From: an uncultured Lachnospiraceae bacterium | Lineage (GTDB): Bacteria > Bacillota > Clostridia > Lachnospirales > Lachnospiraceae | Direction: 5' to 3' | DNA: 21,370 bases | Assembly (NCBI GenBank): GCA_934402515.1 | Contig: CAKRTZ010000040.1 | Coordinates: 1-21,370, forward strand | Shown: positions 7,174 to 14,603 of the stretch, one piece after another | Layout of the letters: every line of letters begins with the position of its first letter | How positions within the stretch are numbered: position 1 is the first letter of the stretch | Notes under the pieces: generated by a model | What the model was told of the DNA's origin: nothing | The model's input: only the letters and a program-made list of their open reading frames with translations | The model's database searches: none | Translations under genes and position numbers: made by a program

Positions 7174-8382
7174 TTAAATATAGTCAGAAATGTATGGAAT
7201 TTTATGAAAAAGTACATCATCCAGCCGGTCAACCGCTTCTTTTCTGCCGGAAATCCGCTCCAGCTCATAGAGACGTTCGGCAGTTTTGTAACCCAACAGC
7301 AGAGTGGTGAGGGTGGCGATATCCATCTTTAATTTGTATTCTGCAGGTTTGTCTGTGAGATGGCAGTGTCCATCCTCAAAGCATACCTGAAAACTGCGGT
7401 TATTCCAGGAGAGCAGCTTGTCGGTAATGTCCAGTTCAATGAGCAGAGTGCCACCGTCCGGGTCACAGGGATAATCCTTCAAAAAGCCCTCCACATCAAT
7501 GATCCGGCCCATGGTGTAGGGGCGGATGGATTCCTTAATGTCCCCATCGTCCATCTCAAAGGCAATCGGCTCACTGAAATAGGTATTGCCGTGTACCTCG
7601 TCAATCATGGAATCATGGGCGTGGATGTACTCCCAAAGGCCCTTTTTCGCCTCCCGGTTTAAGTAAATCATCTCTTTAATATGCATGATATCATTTTTGA
7701 TGAGATATACCATGAAACCACAAGGCTTGTCGTTGGTGTTGTAGTAGACAGCCACATTGGTGTCGTCCTCGTCCCAGCGCCAGTATTCTTCCCAGGCAAG
7801 GGAATTGCGGAACAGACAACCGTGGGTGATGGAGGCAAAGTGGGAATGCAGTTCATGGAAATCACTATTGTCCCAGTCCACTCTGCGGACATAGCCGGGA
7901 GCCCGGACTCCTGTGGGAATCTGGGAATCCTTAATAATAAAGGAAATTTTGTTGGAAATGATTTCCCATCCCAGGTGGTGGTATAAAGGAATGGAATAGG
8001 GATAAAGAAGAGCAAAGGATTTTTCCTGTTTCTTCATATGAGTCAGGCTTTGTACCATCAGCTTTTTCATGATGCCCCGGCCGGTGTATTCCGGGTAGGT
8101 GCAGACGCTGGTGACGAAGCCTACCTGAAAGACTTCGCCGTAGATATTCATTTTCAGTGGATAGACTGCAAATTGGGAGATCAGATTATCTCCGTCAAAA
8201 CAGCCCAGCACATCGGCACGCTCTAGCACCGGGAATTTAGACTGCTTAATTTCTTCGTTTTTCCATCCGGTAGCGGTAAGTTCTTCTTCCGTCACCTGGA
8301 AGGTATAGCGTAACAGGGCATTGTATTGATCAATATCTCTTTTTTCCAGATAACGCATGGAATAGTTTTCTACGGTATTCAT
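7174..8382 (-). CDS. Eis-like GNAT N-acetyltransferase
   Basis: This 402-aa protein has the Eis layout. An N-terminal GNAT fold carries the acetyl-CoA loop VCTYPEYTGRGIMKKL (about residues 93-108) and the Eis-type YPYSIPLYHHLGWE segment (catalytic-type Tyr near 134). A second GNAT-like part follows. The C-terminus is SCP2-like (GGTLLIELDI...) and ends in a free carboxylate at ISDYI. Eis enzymes acetylate amines such as aminoglycosides or lysines; here the substrate is unknown. I chose the ATG at 8382 over the one at 8409, because AAAAAGGAG (8402-8394) lies upstream of the former and a predicted transcript would start near 8408. It is transcribed away from the chemoreceptor gene. No clear terminator is seen before the cstA promoter. 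Confidence 0.87.
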   Translation of the reverse strand: MNTVENYSMRYLEKRDIDQYNALLRYTFQVTEEELTATGWKNEEIKQSKFPVLERADVLGCFDGDNLISQFAVYPLKMNIYGEVFQVGFVTSVCTYPEYTGRGIMKKLMVQSLTHMKKQEKSFALLYPYSIPLYHHLGWEIISNKISFIIKDSQIPTGVRAPGYVRRVDWDNSDFHELHSHFASITHGCLFRNSLAWEEYWRWDEDDTNVAVYYNTNDKPCGFMVYLIKNDIMHIKEMIYLNREAKKGLWEYIHAHDSMIDEVHGNTYFSEPIAFEMDDGDIKESIRPYTMGRIIDVEGFLKDYPCDPDGGTLLIELDITDKLLSWNNRSFQVCFEDGHCHLTDKPAEYKLKMDIATLTTLLLGYKTAERLYELERISGRKEAVDRLDDVLFHKIPYISDYI

Positions 8383-8414
8383 ATGTAAATGCACTCCTTT
8401 TTTATCCATTCAGT

Positions 8415-8423
8415 ATTTTAGCA
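8415..8423 (-). promoter_or_regulatory. extended -10 promoter of the Eis-like gene
   Basis: TGC-TAAAAT on the minus strand (8423-8415) is an extended -10 element. There is no good -35 box; its place would overlap the palindrome at 8441-8455. The predicted start near 8408 fits the chosen ATG at 8382. Confidence 0.5.
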
Positions 8424-8440
8424 TAGTGGAGAAAAGTTTT

Positions 8441-8455
8441 CCATACAGAGTATGG
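8441..8455. promoter_or_regulatory. palindrome between divergent promoters, possible operator
   Basis: CCATAC-AGA-GTATGG is a perfect 6+3+6 inverted repeat. It sits in the -35 position of the leftward gene and 7 bp before the -35 box of the rightward gene, a fitting place for a dimeric regulator. No regulator gene is adjacent. Confidence 0.35.
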
Positions 8456-8462
8456 TTTCATA

Positions 8463-8496
8463 TTGACCTTTAAGGAGCGGGAGAGTATGATATAAT
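8463..8496 (+). promoter_or_regulatory. predicted promoter of the chemoreceptor gene
   Basis: TTGACC (8463-8468) lies 17 bp before TATGAT (8486-8491). A perfect TATAAT overlaps at 8491-8496 but lacks a well-spaced -35 box. Either hexamer could serve. The 60-nt leader that follows contains no riboswitch I recognise. Confidence 0.65.
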
Positions 8497-8559
8497 ATAA
8501 ATAGACTGACTATTTGGAAAATAATAAGATTTCTTATCCGGGGAAAGCGAGGATACTAG

Positions 8560-10593
8560 ATGAAAAACTGGAAATTAAGTAAAAAGATTACCTTGGGAAT
8601 TACTTTAATTCTCATTGTATGTATGGGGCTGTTGTACATAACTGCATTTTCAACGCTGACATCCCTGATGAGGGAATCGGAGCGCAATAACATGGAAAAC
8701 ATGTTATCAGCACAGACAGAACTGATAGAAGAATACGTGATTAGACAGGAAAATCTCTTGGAGGCATATAGCAGGACGCCGGAAATCCGTGAAGTGCTAA
8801 AGGATGCAAAGAATCAGAGTAAATTAGAGGCAGCACAATCCTATACGGAAAACTATTATAAGGGATTGGATAACTGGGAAGGAATTTATGTGGGTGAGTG
8901 GAATACACACTGTATTGTACACTCAAATCCTCAGGTTGTAGGCATTACCCTCCGGGAAGGCGATTCACTGAAGGCTTTGCAGGATGCCATGACCACAAGA
9001 AACGGATTATATGATGCGGGAATTATTGTATCCCCGGCATCTGGCGAACTGATTTTGTCCATGTATTGTCCCGTGTTTGATACTGATGGAACAACGATTC
9101 TTGGTTATGTAGGCGGTGGTCCCTTTGTGGAGGATTTGGCGACAACCTTAAATAGTTTGAAAGAACAGGATGATACCAGGGGATTCTACATGATCAATGT
9201 GGAGACAGGAATGTATATTTTTGCTGATGACCAGAGTCTGATTGCAAATCAGATTGAGGATGAGATGCTGTTAGAAATCGTGGAACAGATTAATGCGGGT
9301 CAGACCTCTGGAGAACTTACCTATAAGGAACAAAGTAATACATTGATTGCGGATTATCAGTATATAGATAAGCATGGCTGGGCAGTTATCTCCTATGACA
9401 GCGAGACAAATATCTACAGTTCTGTACAAAAGAACATGCTGGTGCTGGGCGAAATCTGTGTTGTCTTTGTTTTGGTAATCAGTATATTGGCGTTTGTCAT
9501 GGTATTTACCAGTTTAAAACCCTTACGCTATGTAGAAGAATCTATTATGCAGCTCAGCACGCTGAAACTGGAGAAAAATAAGAAACTGGCACCTTTTCTT
9601 GGCAGGGAAAGTGAGATAGGAAAAATTGCTACTGCACTTAATTCCTTATATGATGCACTCAGCGAAATCGTGACTACTCTGTCCGAATGTTCTTCGTCCT
9701 TAAATGATTCTGCAGTTGCCATGCAGGGGTCGTCTGATGTGTTAATTTCCTGTGTAACTGAGAATTCAAAGGCGACAGAGGCATTTGCTAATCATGCTGA
9801 GAAAATTAACCACACGGTTGAGCGGGTAGATAAAGACATAGACGAAATCAGCAGAGTAGTGGCAGATGTGGAACAGAAAATCGAAGAAGGAAACATCCAT
9901 AGCAGCCAGTTGATGGACAAAGTAGAGCAGATGCAAAATCTGGCAAACACTACCTTGAAGGATACCAGTGTCCATATTGCAGAGAACCAGCAGGCAATAG
10001 AAAAAGCAATGGAGGATTTGCAGTCGTTAATGAAGATTGATGAGATGGCAGCTCAAATCCTTGATATTACCAGTCAAACCAATCTCTTATCGTTAAATGC
10101 GTCCATTGAGGCAGCCAGAGCAGGAGAGGCAGGAAAAGGTTTTGCTGTAGTAGCGGGAGAAATCGGGAATCTGGCGACAAGTTCTTCCCAGACAGCAACA
10201 CAGATTCAGGCAATTTGTAATGAAACAAAGGATAATATTGCCAAGGTACAGACTTGCTTTGACCAGGTAATTCAGTTCCTGCAAAACGATGTGCAGACGC
10301 AATTTGGAGACTTCGCAAAAGCAACGCAGGATTATTATGAATCCATCAACGATATGAAACAGATTATTTCTGACATTGCAGAATCCTCAGAAACATTTGT
10401 GGATGTCGTGGATAATATTCAGACACAGATACAGGATGTCTCTAATGTCCCAGATGAACAGAATGTGAAAAGCCAGGATATTATGGACAAGGTAAGACAA
10501 ACCGAAGAAACGACAGAGGCAATGACGATAATTGTCAAAAAAAATAAAGAAAACGCAAATGCCATCAGTGGTATTGTAGAGAAGTTCTTATAA
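8560..10593 (+). CDS. methyl-accepting chemotaxis protein with dCache-type sensor
   Basis: This 677-aa chemoreceptor has a membrane helix at about residues 9-29 and an extracellular double-Cache-like sensor (about 35-285). A second helix follows (about 292-314), then a HAMP-like linker starting LKPLRYVEE and a long helical signalling part. The conserved hairpin tip is at about 493-540 and includes DITSQTNLLSLNASIEAARA and GEAGKGFAVVAGEI. It would pass ligand binding to CheA/CheW and so steer flagellar motility. Cache sensors often bind amino acids or organic acids; this ligand is unknown. There is no C-terminal CheR-docking pentapeptide. The start is set by GCGAGG, 7 nt before the ATG. It stands alone, between its own promoter and a terminator, with no chemotaxis genes nearby. 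Confidence 0.95.
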   Translation: MKNWKLSKKITLGITLILIVCMGLLYITAFSTLTSLMRESERNNMENMLSAQTELIEEYVIRQENLLEAYSRTPEIREVLKDAKNQSKLEAAQSYTENYYKGLDNWEGIYVGEWNTHCIVHSNPQVVGITLREGDSLKALQDAMTTRNGLYDAGIIVSPASGELILSMYCPVFDTDGTTILGYVGGGPFVEDLATTLNSLKEQDDTRGFYMINVETGMYIFADDQSLIANQIEDEMLLEIVEQINAGQTSGELTYKEQSNTLIADYQYIDKHGWAVISYDSETNIYSSVQKNMLVLGEICVVFVLVISILAFVMVFTSLKPLRYVEESIMQLSTLKLEKNKKLAPFLGRESEIGKIATALNSLYDALSEIVTTLSECSSSLNDSAVAMQGSSDVLISCVTENSKATEAFANHAEKINHTVERVDKDIDEISRVVADVEQKIEEGNIHSSQLMDKVEQMQNLANTTLKDTSVHIAENQQAIEKAMEDLQSLMKIDEMAAQILDITSQTNLLSLNASIEAARAGEAGKGFAVVAGEIGNLATSSSQTATQIQAICNETKDNIAKVQTCFDQVIQFLQNDVQTQFGDFAKATQDYYESINDMKQIISDIAESSETFVDVVDNIQTQIQDVSNVPDEQNVKSQDIMDKVRQTEETTEAMTIIVKKNKENANAISGIVEKFL

Positions 10594-10620
10594 ACATTTG
10601 ACATAAAGAACTAAGGATAT

Positions 10621-10644
10621 GGGCGGAACCAAAGGGTTTCGCCC
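10621..10644 (+). terminator. probable terminator after the chemoreceptor gene
   Basis: GGGCGGAACC (10621-10630) pairs with GGTTTCGCCC (10635-10644) over 10 bp with one G-T pair and an AAAG loop. The following tract, TTGCGTTTCC, is only moderately T-rich and also serves as the -35 region of queT. Confidence 0.55.
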
Positions 10645-10673
10645 TTGCGTTTCCGAAAAAACCATGTTATAGT
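10645..10673 (+). promoter_or_regulatory. predicted promoter of queT
   Basis: TTGCGT (10645-10650), 17 bp and TATAGT (10668-10673) lie directly after the terminator stem. Transcription would start near 10680, about 14 nt ahead of the riboswitch. Confidence 0.6.
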
Positions 10674-10693
10674 ACAAAAGCTGAAAAAGCAGA

Positions 10694-10737
10694 TTCGTGT
10701 GTTCGAGACCTTCCACACGTAAAACAAAACTAAAGGA
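10694..10737 (+). promoter_or_regulatory. preQ1-I riboswitch
   Basis: A short stem CGUGUG (10696-10701)/CACACG (10714-10719) encloses the loop UUCGAGACCUUC. An A-rich tail (ACAAAACUAAAGG) follows, whose AAGG can pair with the loop's CCUU to form the H-type pseudoknot of this class. The layout resembles the Thermoanaerobacter (Tte) preQ1 aptamer. The pairing GG belongs to the ribosome site AAAGGAG (10732-10738), so ligand binding should block translation of queT. The downstream gene is the expected target, which strengthens the call. Confidence 0.87.
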
Positions 10738-10748
10738 GAAAACGAAAT

Positions 10749-11240
10749 ATGAAGAATCAAAAAACCATCAAACTGACACAGGCTGCGGTGATTGCAGCAT
10801 TGTATGTGGTACTGACCATGCTGGCAAATGCCCTGGGATTGGCAAATTACGCCATCCAGGTGCGGTTTTCGGAGGCTTTGACCATTCTGCCTTTCTTTAC
10901 CCCGGCAGCGGTTCCCGGCTTATTTGTGGGATGCCTGCTCAGCAATATCATTACCGGCTGCGCACCCTGGGATGTGGTGTTCGGTTCCCTGGCTACTTTA
11001 GCTGGAGCACTTGGCACCTGGGCACTTCGCAAGCATAAATGGCTGGCACCCCTGCCCCCTATCGTGGCAAATATCATTGTTGTGCCTCTGGTACTTTCCT
11101 ATGTATACAAACTGGAAGGCAGTTTGATTTATTTTGCAGTGACCGTTGGAATCGGAGAAATTATTTCCTGCGGTCTGTTGGGAATGACCCTGCTGTTTGC
11201 ACTGGACAAACGGAAAAACCAGATTTTTCCACAGGAATAG
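10749..11240 (+). CDS. queT: QueT family queuosine-precursor transporter
   Basis: This 163-aa membrane protein has about five helices. It opens with a short basic N-terminus and LTQAAVIAALYVVLT. It then shows IQVRFSEALTILPFFTPAAVPGLFVG, the R-x-S/A-E-A-L signature of QueT (formerly DUF988), and CLLSNIITGCAPWDVVFGS. QueT acts as the substrate-binding S-component of an energy-coupling (ECF) importer for preQ1/preQ0 or queuine. The shared ECF energising module is not in this window. The start follows AAAGGAG, which is masked by the preQ1 riboswitch. A strong hairpin terminator follows the stop. Together the window shows a salvage route for the tRNA base queuosine under feedback control. Confidence 0.94.
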   Translation: MKNQKTIKLTQAAVIAALYVVLTMLANALGLANYAIQVRFSEALTILPFFTPAAVPGLFVGCLLSNIITGCAPWDVVFGSLATLAGALGTWALRKHKWLAPLPPIVANIIVVPLVLSYVYKLEGSLIYFAVTVGIGEIISCGLLGMTLLFALDKRKNQIFPQE

Positions 11241-11248
11241 AAGAATAA

Positions 11249-11285
11249 AAAAAGAGGTATGGCATCCAAGCCATACCTCTTTTTG
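11249..11285. terminator. bidirectional terminator between queT and the lipoprotein gene
   Basis: An 11-bp stem, AGAGGTATGGC (11253-11263) with GCCATACCTCT (11270-11280), has a 6-nt loop. It is flanked by an A-run on the left and a T-run on the right, so it can end transcription from both converging genes. Confidence 0.92.
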
Positions 11286-11295
11286 CTATCCAAAA

Positions 11296-12036
11296 TTATT
11301 TTACAGTAACGCTGGTGATGTGGGGATTTACGCCCTCGTACCAGTACAGGAAACCTTCCATATCTACAGTCTGGCCAACTTCCAGTGCTTTTACAGCCTG
11401 GTAAACATCGGTGTCAGGGCCGCACAGATAAGACTCTACAGTAAAGGTATAAGTTTCACCGTTGTAGGAAACGTTGAAGTACAGGTCATCGCCTTCAGAA
11501 CCGGAACCATCCCAGTTGTACATGAAAGCATCGCCGTTATCGTTGGCAGCCTCTACGGTCATACCCTTGAAAGCTACACGCTCGTTCTGATGTTTGATCA
11601 GATCATCGGTTCCCAGTAAAGAGGTCATATCAGCAGCTTCTGCTACATAGCTGCCATCCTCAATTTCGTAGGTTGCATCGATAATTTCAACTTCGCCAGC
11701 CCACTCGGACTTGTAACCGGTAACCTTGATTTTGGTTCCCTCGGTCAGTTTGTCATAGTCCTCTTTGGAACAAGGCATGTTGTAAAGGAAGTAAGCGCCG
11801 TCTTTGTCCTGGGTGTAGAAGGTTGCTACGCCGACACCTTCATTTTCCCACCAGCCCTGCTTAGCCTGAACATAGGTTTCTACTACAACCTCACTGTCCA
11901 CATCAGCAGCAACATAGTCTGCATAGGTCATAACGCCTTCGCCTTTGACATCTGCGCCATCGTTTGCAGCTTTTCCACATCCGGCGAGAGCCAGAGTCAG
12001 GGAAAGAGCCAGAGTTACAATCAGTGACTTTCTCAT
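11296..12036 (-). CDS. lipoprotein with two predicted OB-fold-like repeats
   Basis: This 246-aa exported protein has a signal peptide (MRKSLIVTLALSLTLALAG) ending in the lipobox LAGC, with the lipidated Cys at 20. After a spacer come two similar beta-rich blocks. One runs from about VVVETYVQAK to GEVEIIDATY and the other from about RVAFKGMTVEA to the end. Each pairs a 'value/function' strand set with a late G-x-x-V-x-V/M-x-G strand (TKIKVTGY, QTVDMEGFLYW). This looks like tandem OB-fold units. I do not recognise a named family, and the role is unknown. I used the ATG at 12036 because GAGGAG lies just upstream and a good promoter lies at 12080-12107. A longer reading from 12174 would overlap the neighbour's end and bury the signal peptide. 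It has its own promoter, so it need not act with the upstream ABC genes. Confidence 0.82.
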   Translation of the reverse strand: MRKSLIVTLALSLTLALAGCGKAANDGADVKGEGVMTYADYVAADVDSEVVVETYVQAKQGWWENEGVGVATFYTQDKDGAYFLYNMPCSKEDYDKLTEGTKIKVTGYKSEWAGEVEIIDATYEIEDGSYVAEAADMTSLLGTDDLIKHQNERVAFKGMTVEAANDNGDAFMYNWDGSGSEGDDLYFNVSYNGETYTFTVESYLCGPDTDVYQAVKALEVGQTVDMEGFLYWYEGVNPHITSVTVK

Positions 12037-12079
12037 AATTTCTCCTCTTTTCGTGAGTTTTTTATTTAGAAACAATGCC

Positions 12080-12107
12080 ATTATACCGTATTTATCGGAG
12101 AAATCAA
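12080..12107 (-). promoter_or_regulatory. promoter of the lipoprotein gene
   Basis: TTGATT (12107-12102), 16 bp and TATAAT (12085-12080) lie on the minus strand. The -35 box overlaps the stop codon of the ABC binding-protein gene. There is no terminator between the two genes, so some read-through from the operon is likely. Confidence 0.72.
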
Positions 12108-13717
12108 TGGTTATTGTGCCTAAATACGAACAATTTTGCCCAAAACTTCCGGGTAACATAAAGGATAATGCCAATCCAGGTGATTCCCAGCACGGAAAGC
12201 AGAATAACCGCAGCCTTTGGCAGAGGCCCCAAGTCCGCTTTTTCCATGCCCGTCTGTTTCTTCTGGTCGAGACGGTACAGGGAAGTCACATCGGAAAACA
12301 GCTTGTCCATGTAAGACTCATCAATGGTTTCCTTCCGCCGCACGGATTTCACCACATTTTCAATCAGCTGTCCGGAGGCGTCCCGGAGGGAGGCAGAACC
12401 GTTGAATACCGGGGTGACAAAGGTGTTTTCCGCATTGTATAACAGCAGTTCCGATGCCTGGATTTTTACCCCGTAATGGGTATCATCATCGATGCCGCAG
12501 TGTGCCAGATAATCCTGATAAGCGGCATCCTGCTGGGCTTTGGAAGTAACGGGGACATAGCCCTCCGTCTCTGCATAGGCAATCTGGACATCGTTGGTGA
12601 GCAGATACTGGGCAAAGAGCCAGGATGCCAGCACTTCCTGAGAGTCCGGCTTGTTAAACACGCAGACGGAAGGCCCCTGGGAAATCATTTCCGGGTGCAT
12701 GGGGTCAAACTGGGGAAGCATCATGACTTCTGTGTCGAAATCCACCAGTGCATCTGCGCTGATGTCACTTAAAGGAGCGTTGGTGCCCATCCAGGTGGCA
12801 CCTGCAGTGGAATCAATGGCGAAGATACACTGTCCCGCATTTAAAAAGTTTGCCGGATAGCTGGAAATCTTAAAGGTGGAAAAGGCTCCGGTTTTCGCAT
12901 GCTCTGCCACCGTATAGAGGATATCCTTGGTGGTATCATTAAACAGCAGGATATCTCCCTCGTCATTGGAGTAGCCTGCGTTTTGCTGACGCAGCATCTG
13001 AATCATCATGTTGTCGGTGGATTTGTAGATAAAGGGAATCATTACCTTCTGTCCGTTTACGAGGTAATTGCCCTCCGCATCCTGCGCCATTGCCGCCTCA
13101 GAAACTTCCCAGACGAAATCCCAGGTAAGGTATTGGGGCAGAGTAAAGCCCAGCTTTTCCACATAAGTCTTGTTTACATAACATGCCTCGGTGGAACGCA
13201 TGTAAGGAATGGCATAGTAATGATTCTGGAAGGAACATTCCTGTAAAAACTGGGGAATGATTTCCTCTTTGGTGGGAGAATCAAACCGCACCTGGGAGCC
13301 GCCCAGTCCGTAACGGCTGTCGGTAAACAGGTCATCCAGAGGCACCATCACATTGCTGCCGGTCATGTAGGTGGCGATGTGGTCAGGGTAGGTAATGCAC
13401 ACATTTGGGGTGGTTCCCGTGGAGATATTGGTAATGACATCGTTATAAATCTTGCCGTAATCAGTGTAAAGCCGGAGGTTTACCGTAATGTTTGGGTACA
13501 ACGACTGGAAATCCTCGATGGCTTTCTTGTAAATCGCAGTCTGGGTTTTGTTGGTGTCGTTTTTTGCCCAGAAGGTAATCTCATAATTCTGGGAGGTATC
13601 GAATTCCTCCGGGATGGTGAAGGCCTCCAGTCCACGGGAGCCGTGACAGCCGGAGAGCATCAGCATCCCTGCAAGCACCAGGGAGAGCACCAGCCCTTTT
13701 CTGAACAGTTTTCTCAT
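12104..13717 (-). CDS. ABC importer substrate-binding lipoprotein with C-terminal membrane anchor
   Basis: This 537-aa protein belongs to the extracellular solute-binding family 1 (UgpB/MalE-like). The signal peptide ends in LMLSGC (lipidated Cys 24). A mature lobe starts NYEITFWAKNDTNK, contains YPNITVNLRLYTDYGKIYNDV and AIPYMRSTEACYVNKTY, and ends with typical helices. It should bind a sugar or sugar-phosphate outside the cell and deliver it to the two permeases encoded upstream. Unusually, about 80 residues past the normal end it has a hydrophobic helix (AAVILLSVLGITWIGIILYV) and a basic tail (RKFWAKLFVFRHNNH). It would therefore be tethered at both ends. Most relatives are about 420-450 aa. 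Its ATG overlaps the preceding permease stop by 4 bp. Substrate not determined. Confidence 0.9.
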   Translation of the reverse strand: MRKLFRKGLVLSLVLAGMLMLSGCHGSRGLEAFTIPEEFDTSQNYEITFWAKNDTNKTQTAIYKKAIEDFQSLYPNITVNLRLYTDYGKIYNDVITNISTGTTPNVCITYPDHIATYMTGSNVMVPLDDLFTDSRYGLGGSQVRFDSPTKEEIIPQFLQECSFQNHYYAIPYMRSTEACYVNKTYVEKLGFTLPQYLTWDFVWEVSEAAMAQDAEGNYLVNGQKVMIPFIYKSTDNMMIQMLRQQNAGYSNDEGDILLFNDTTKDILYTVAEHAKTGAFSTFKISSYPANFLNAGQCIFAIDSTAGATWMGTNAPLSDISADALVDFDTEVMMLPQFDPMHPEMISQGPSVCVFNKPDSQEVLASWLFAQYLLTNDVQIAYAETEGYVPVTSKAQQDAAYQDYLAHCGIDDDTHYGVKIQASELLLYNAENTFVTPVFNGSASLRDASGQLIENVVKSVRRKETIDESYMDKLFSDVTSLYRLDQKKQTGMEKADLGPLPKAAVILLSVLGITWIGIILYVTRKFWAKLFVFRHNNH

Positions 13718-14601
13718 CCTTTTGTCCCTCCTCTTGCAACGCCCGCCATAATTTTCTTGCGGAAGATTAAAAAGAGAATAATTAGCGGCAGGGAAATCAC
13801 TACGACAGCAGCCATCATAGCCGGGATATTTTCCCGTCCGAAACCGTTCTCCCGGATTTCCTGGATACCGTTGGACACCAGATAGTAGTTGGCGTCATCG
13901 GTAATCAGCCGGGGCCATACATAGGAGTTCCAGCACTCAATCACCTTCAAAATCACAATGGTGATGAGAGTGGGCTTGCAGATGGGAATCATTACCCGGC
14001 GCAGATACCGCAAATCCGAGGTGCCGTCCACCTTGGCGGCATAGTACAGCTCGTTGGGAATCTGGGCGAAATTCTCCTTCAGCAGATAAATATAGAACAC
14101 ACTGGTCACGGAGGGGAGAATCAGTCCCACAAAGGTGTTTCGCAGTCCCAGGTTGGTGATGGTGGCAAAGTTGGTGATGACCACCAGCTCATTGGGAATC
14201 ATCATCAGGGATAAAAACAGGGTAAACACCAGATTTTTGCCCCGGAATTCCAGACGGGCAAAGGCGAAAGCCGCCAGGGTGATGACCGCCAGCATGATGC
14301 CCGTGGTAATCACGGTAAAAATCAGCGTGTTTAACAGATAGCGTCCCAGAGGCACCGTAGTAAAGGCATCCACATAGTTCTGCATGGTGGGTGACAGGGT
14401 AAAAAAGGAAGGGATGCGTTCTGCATTATAGGTGCTGTAGCTTTTTACGGAGGTTAGAACCATCCAGTAAAAGGGGAATAAAACGAGGATGGCCCAGAGG
14501 GTGAGCAGGGTGTAAAGCACCACATTTCCCACAATCCGGCGGACTCTCGCAGATTTTTGGATTTTTTCATAATCGGTTTGTTTTTCCATAAAAATCTCCA
14601 T
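13714..14601 (-). CDS. ABC sugar importer permease, MalG/UgpE type
   Basis: This 295-aa inner-membrane subunit has about six helices. It has a cytoplasmic N-tail, then IVGNVVLYTLLTLWAILVLF, and the MalG-like early segment PFYWMVLTSVKS. The ATPase-coupling EAA-type loop is YYAAKVDGTSDLRYLRRVMIP, followed by CKP. It pairs with the permease encoded 2 bp upstream to form the channel of a carbohydrate ABC importer. The stop overlaps the start of the binding-protein gene (TCAT on the plus strand), so the two are translationally coupled. The family is certain. The exact sugar is not, and UgpE (glycerol-3-phosphate) is only one possibility. Confidence 0.93.
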   Translation of the reverse strand: MEIFMEKQTDYEKIQKSARVRRIVGNVVLYTLLTLWAILVLFPFYWMVLTSVKSYSTYNAERIPSFFTLSPTMQNYVDAFTTVPLGRYLLNTLIFTVITTGIMLAVITLAAFAFARLEFRGKNLVFTLFLSLMMIPNELVVITNFATITNLGLRNTFVGLILPSVTSVFYIYLLKENFAQIPNELYYAAKVDGTSDLRYLRRVMIPICKPTLITIVILKVIECWNSYVWPRLITDDANYYLVSNGIQEIRENGFGRENIPAMMAAVVVISLPLIILFLIFRKKIMAGVARGGTKG

Positions 14602-14603
14602 TC

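Noticed and set aside
8383..8409. Longer N-terminus for the Eis-like protein
   Set aside because: The first ATG would lie at the predicted transcription start; AAAAAGGAG lies before the ATG at 8382.
8497..8559. Possible c-di-GMP riboswitch before the chemoreceptor gene
   Set aside because: The leader is about 60 nt and lacks the conserved GEMM motifs and tetraloop/receptor.
12037..12174. Longer N-terminus for the OB-like lipoprotein
   Set aside because: It would run over the binding-protein gene's end and promoter and put 46 residues before a clear lipoprotein signal peptide.
12104..12190. C-terminal helix of the binding protein as a frameshift fusion with another gene
   Set aside because: The helix is in the same frame, follows a plausible linker, and no separate gene with its own start is apparent there.
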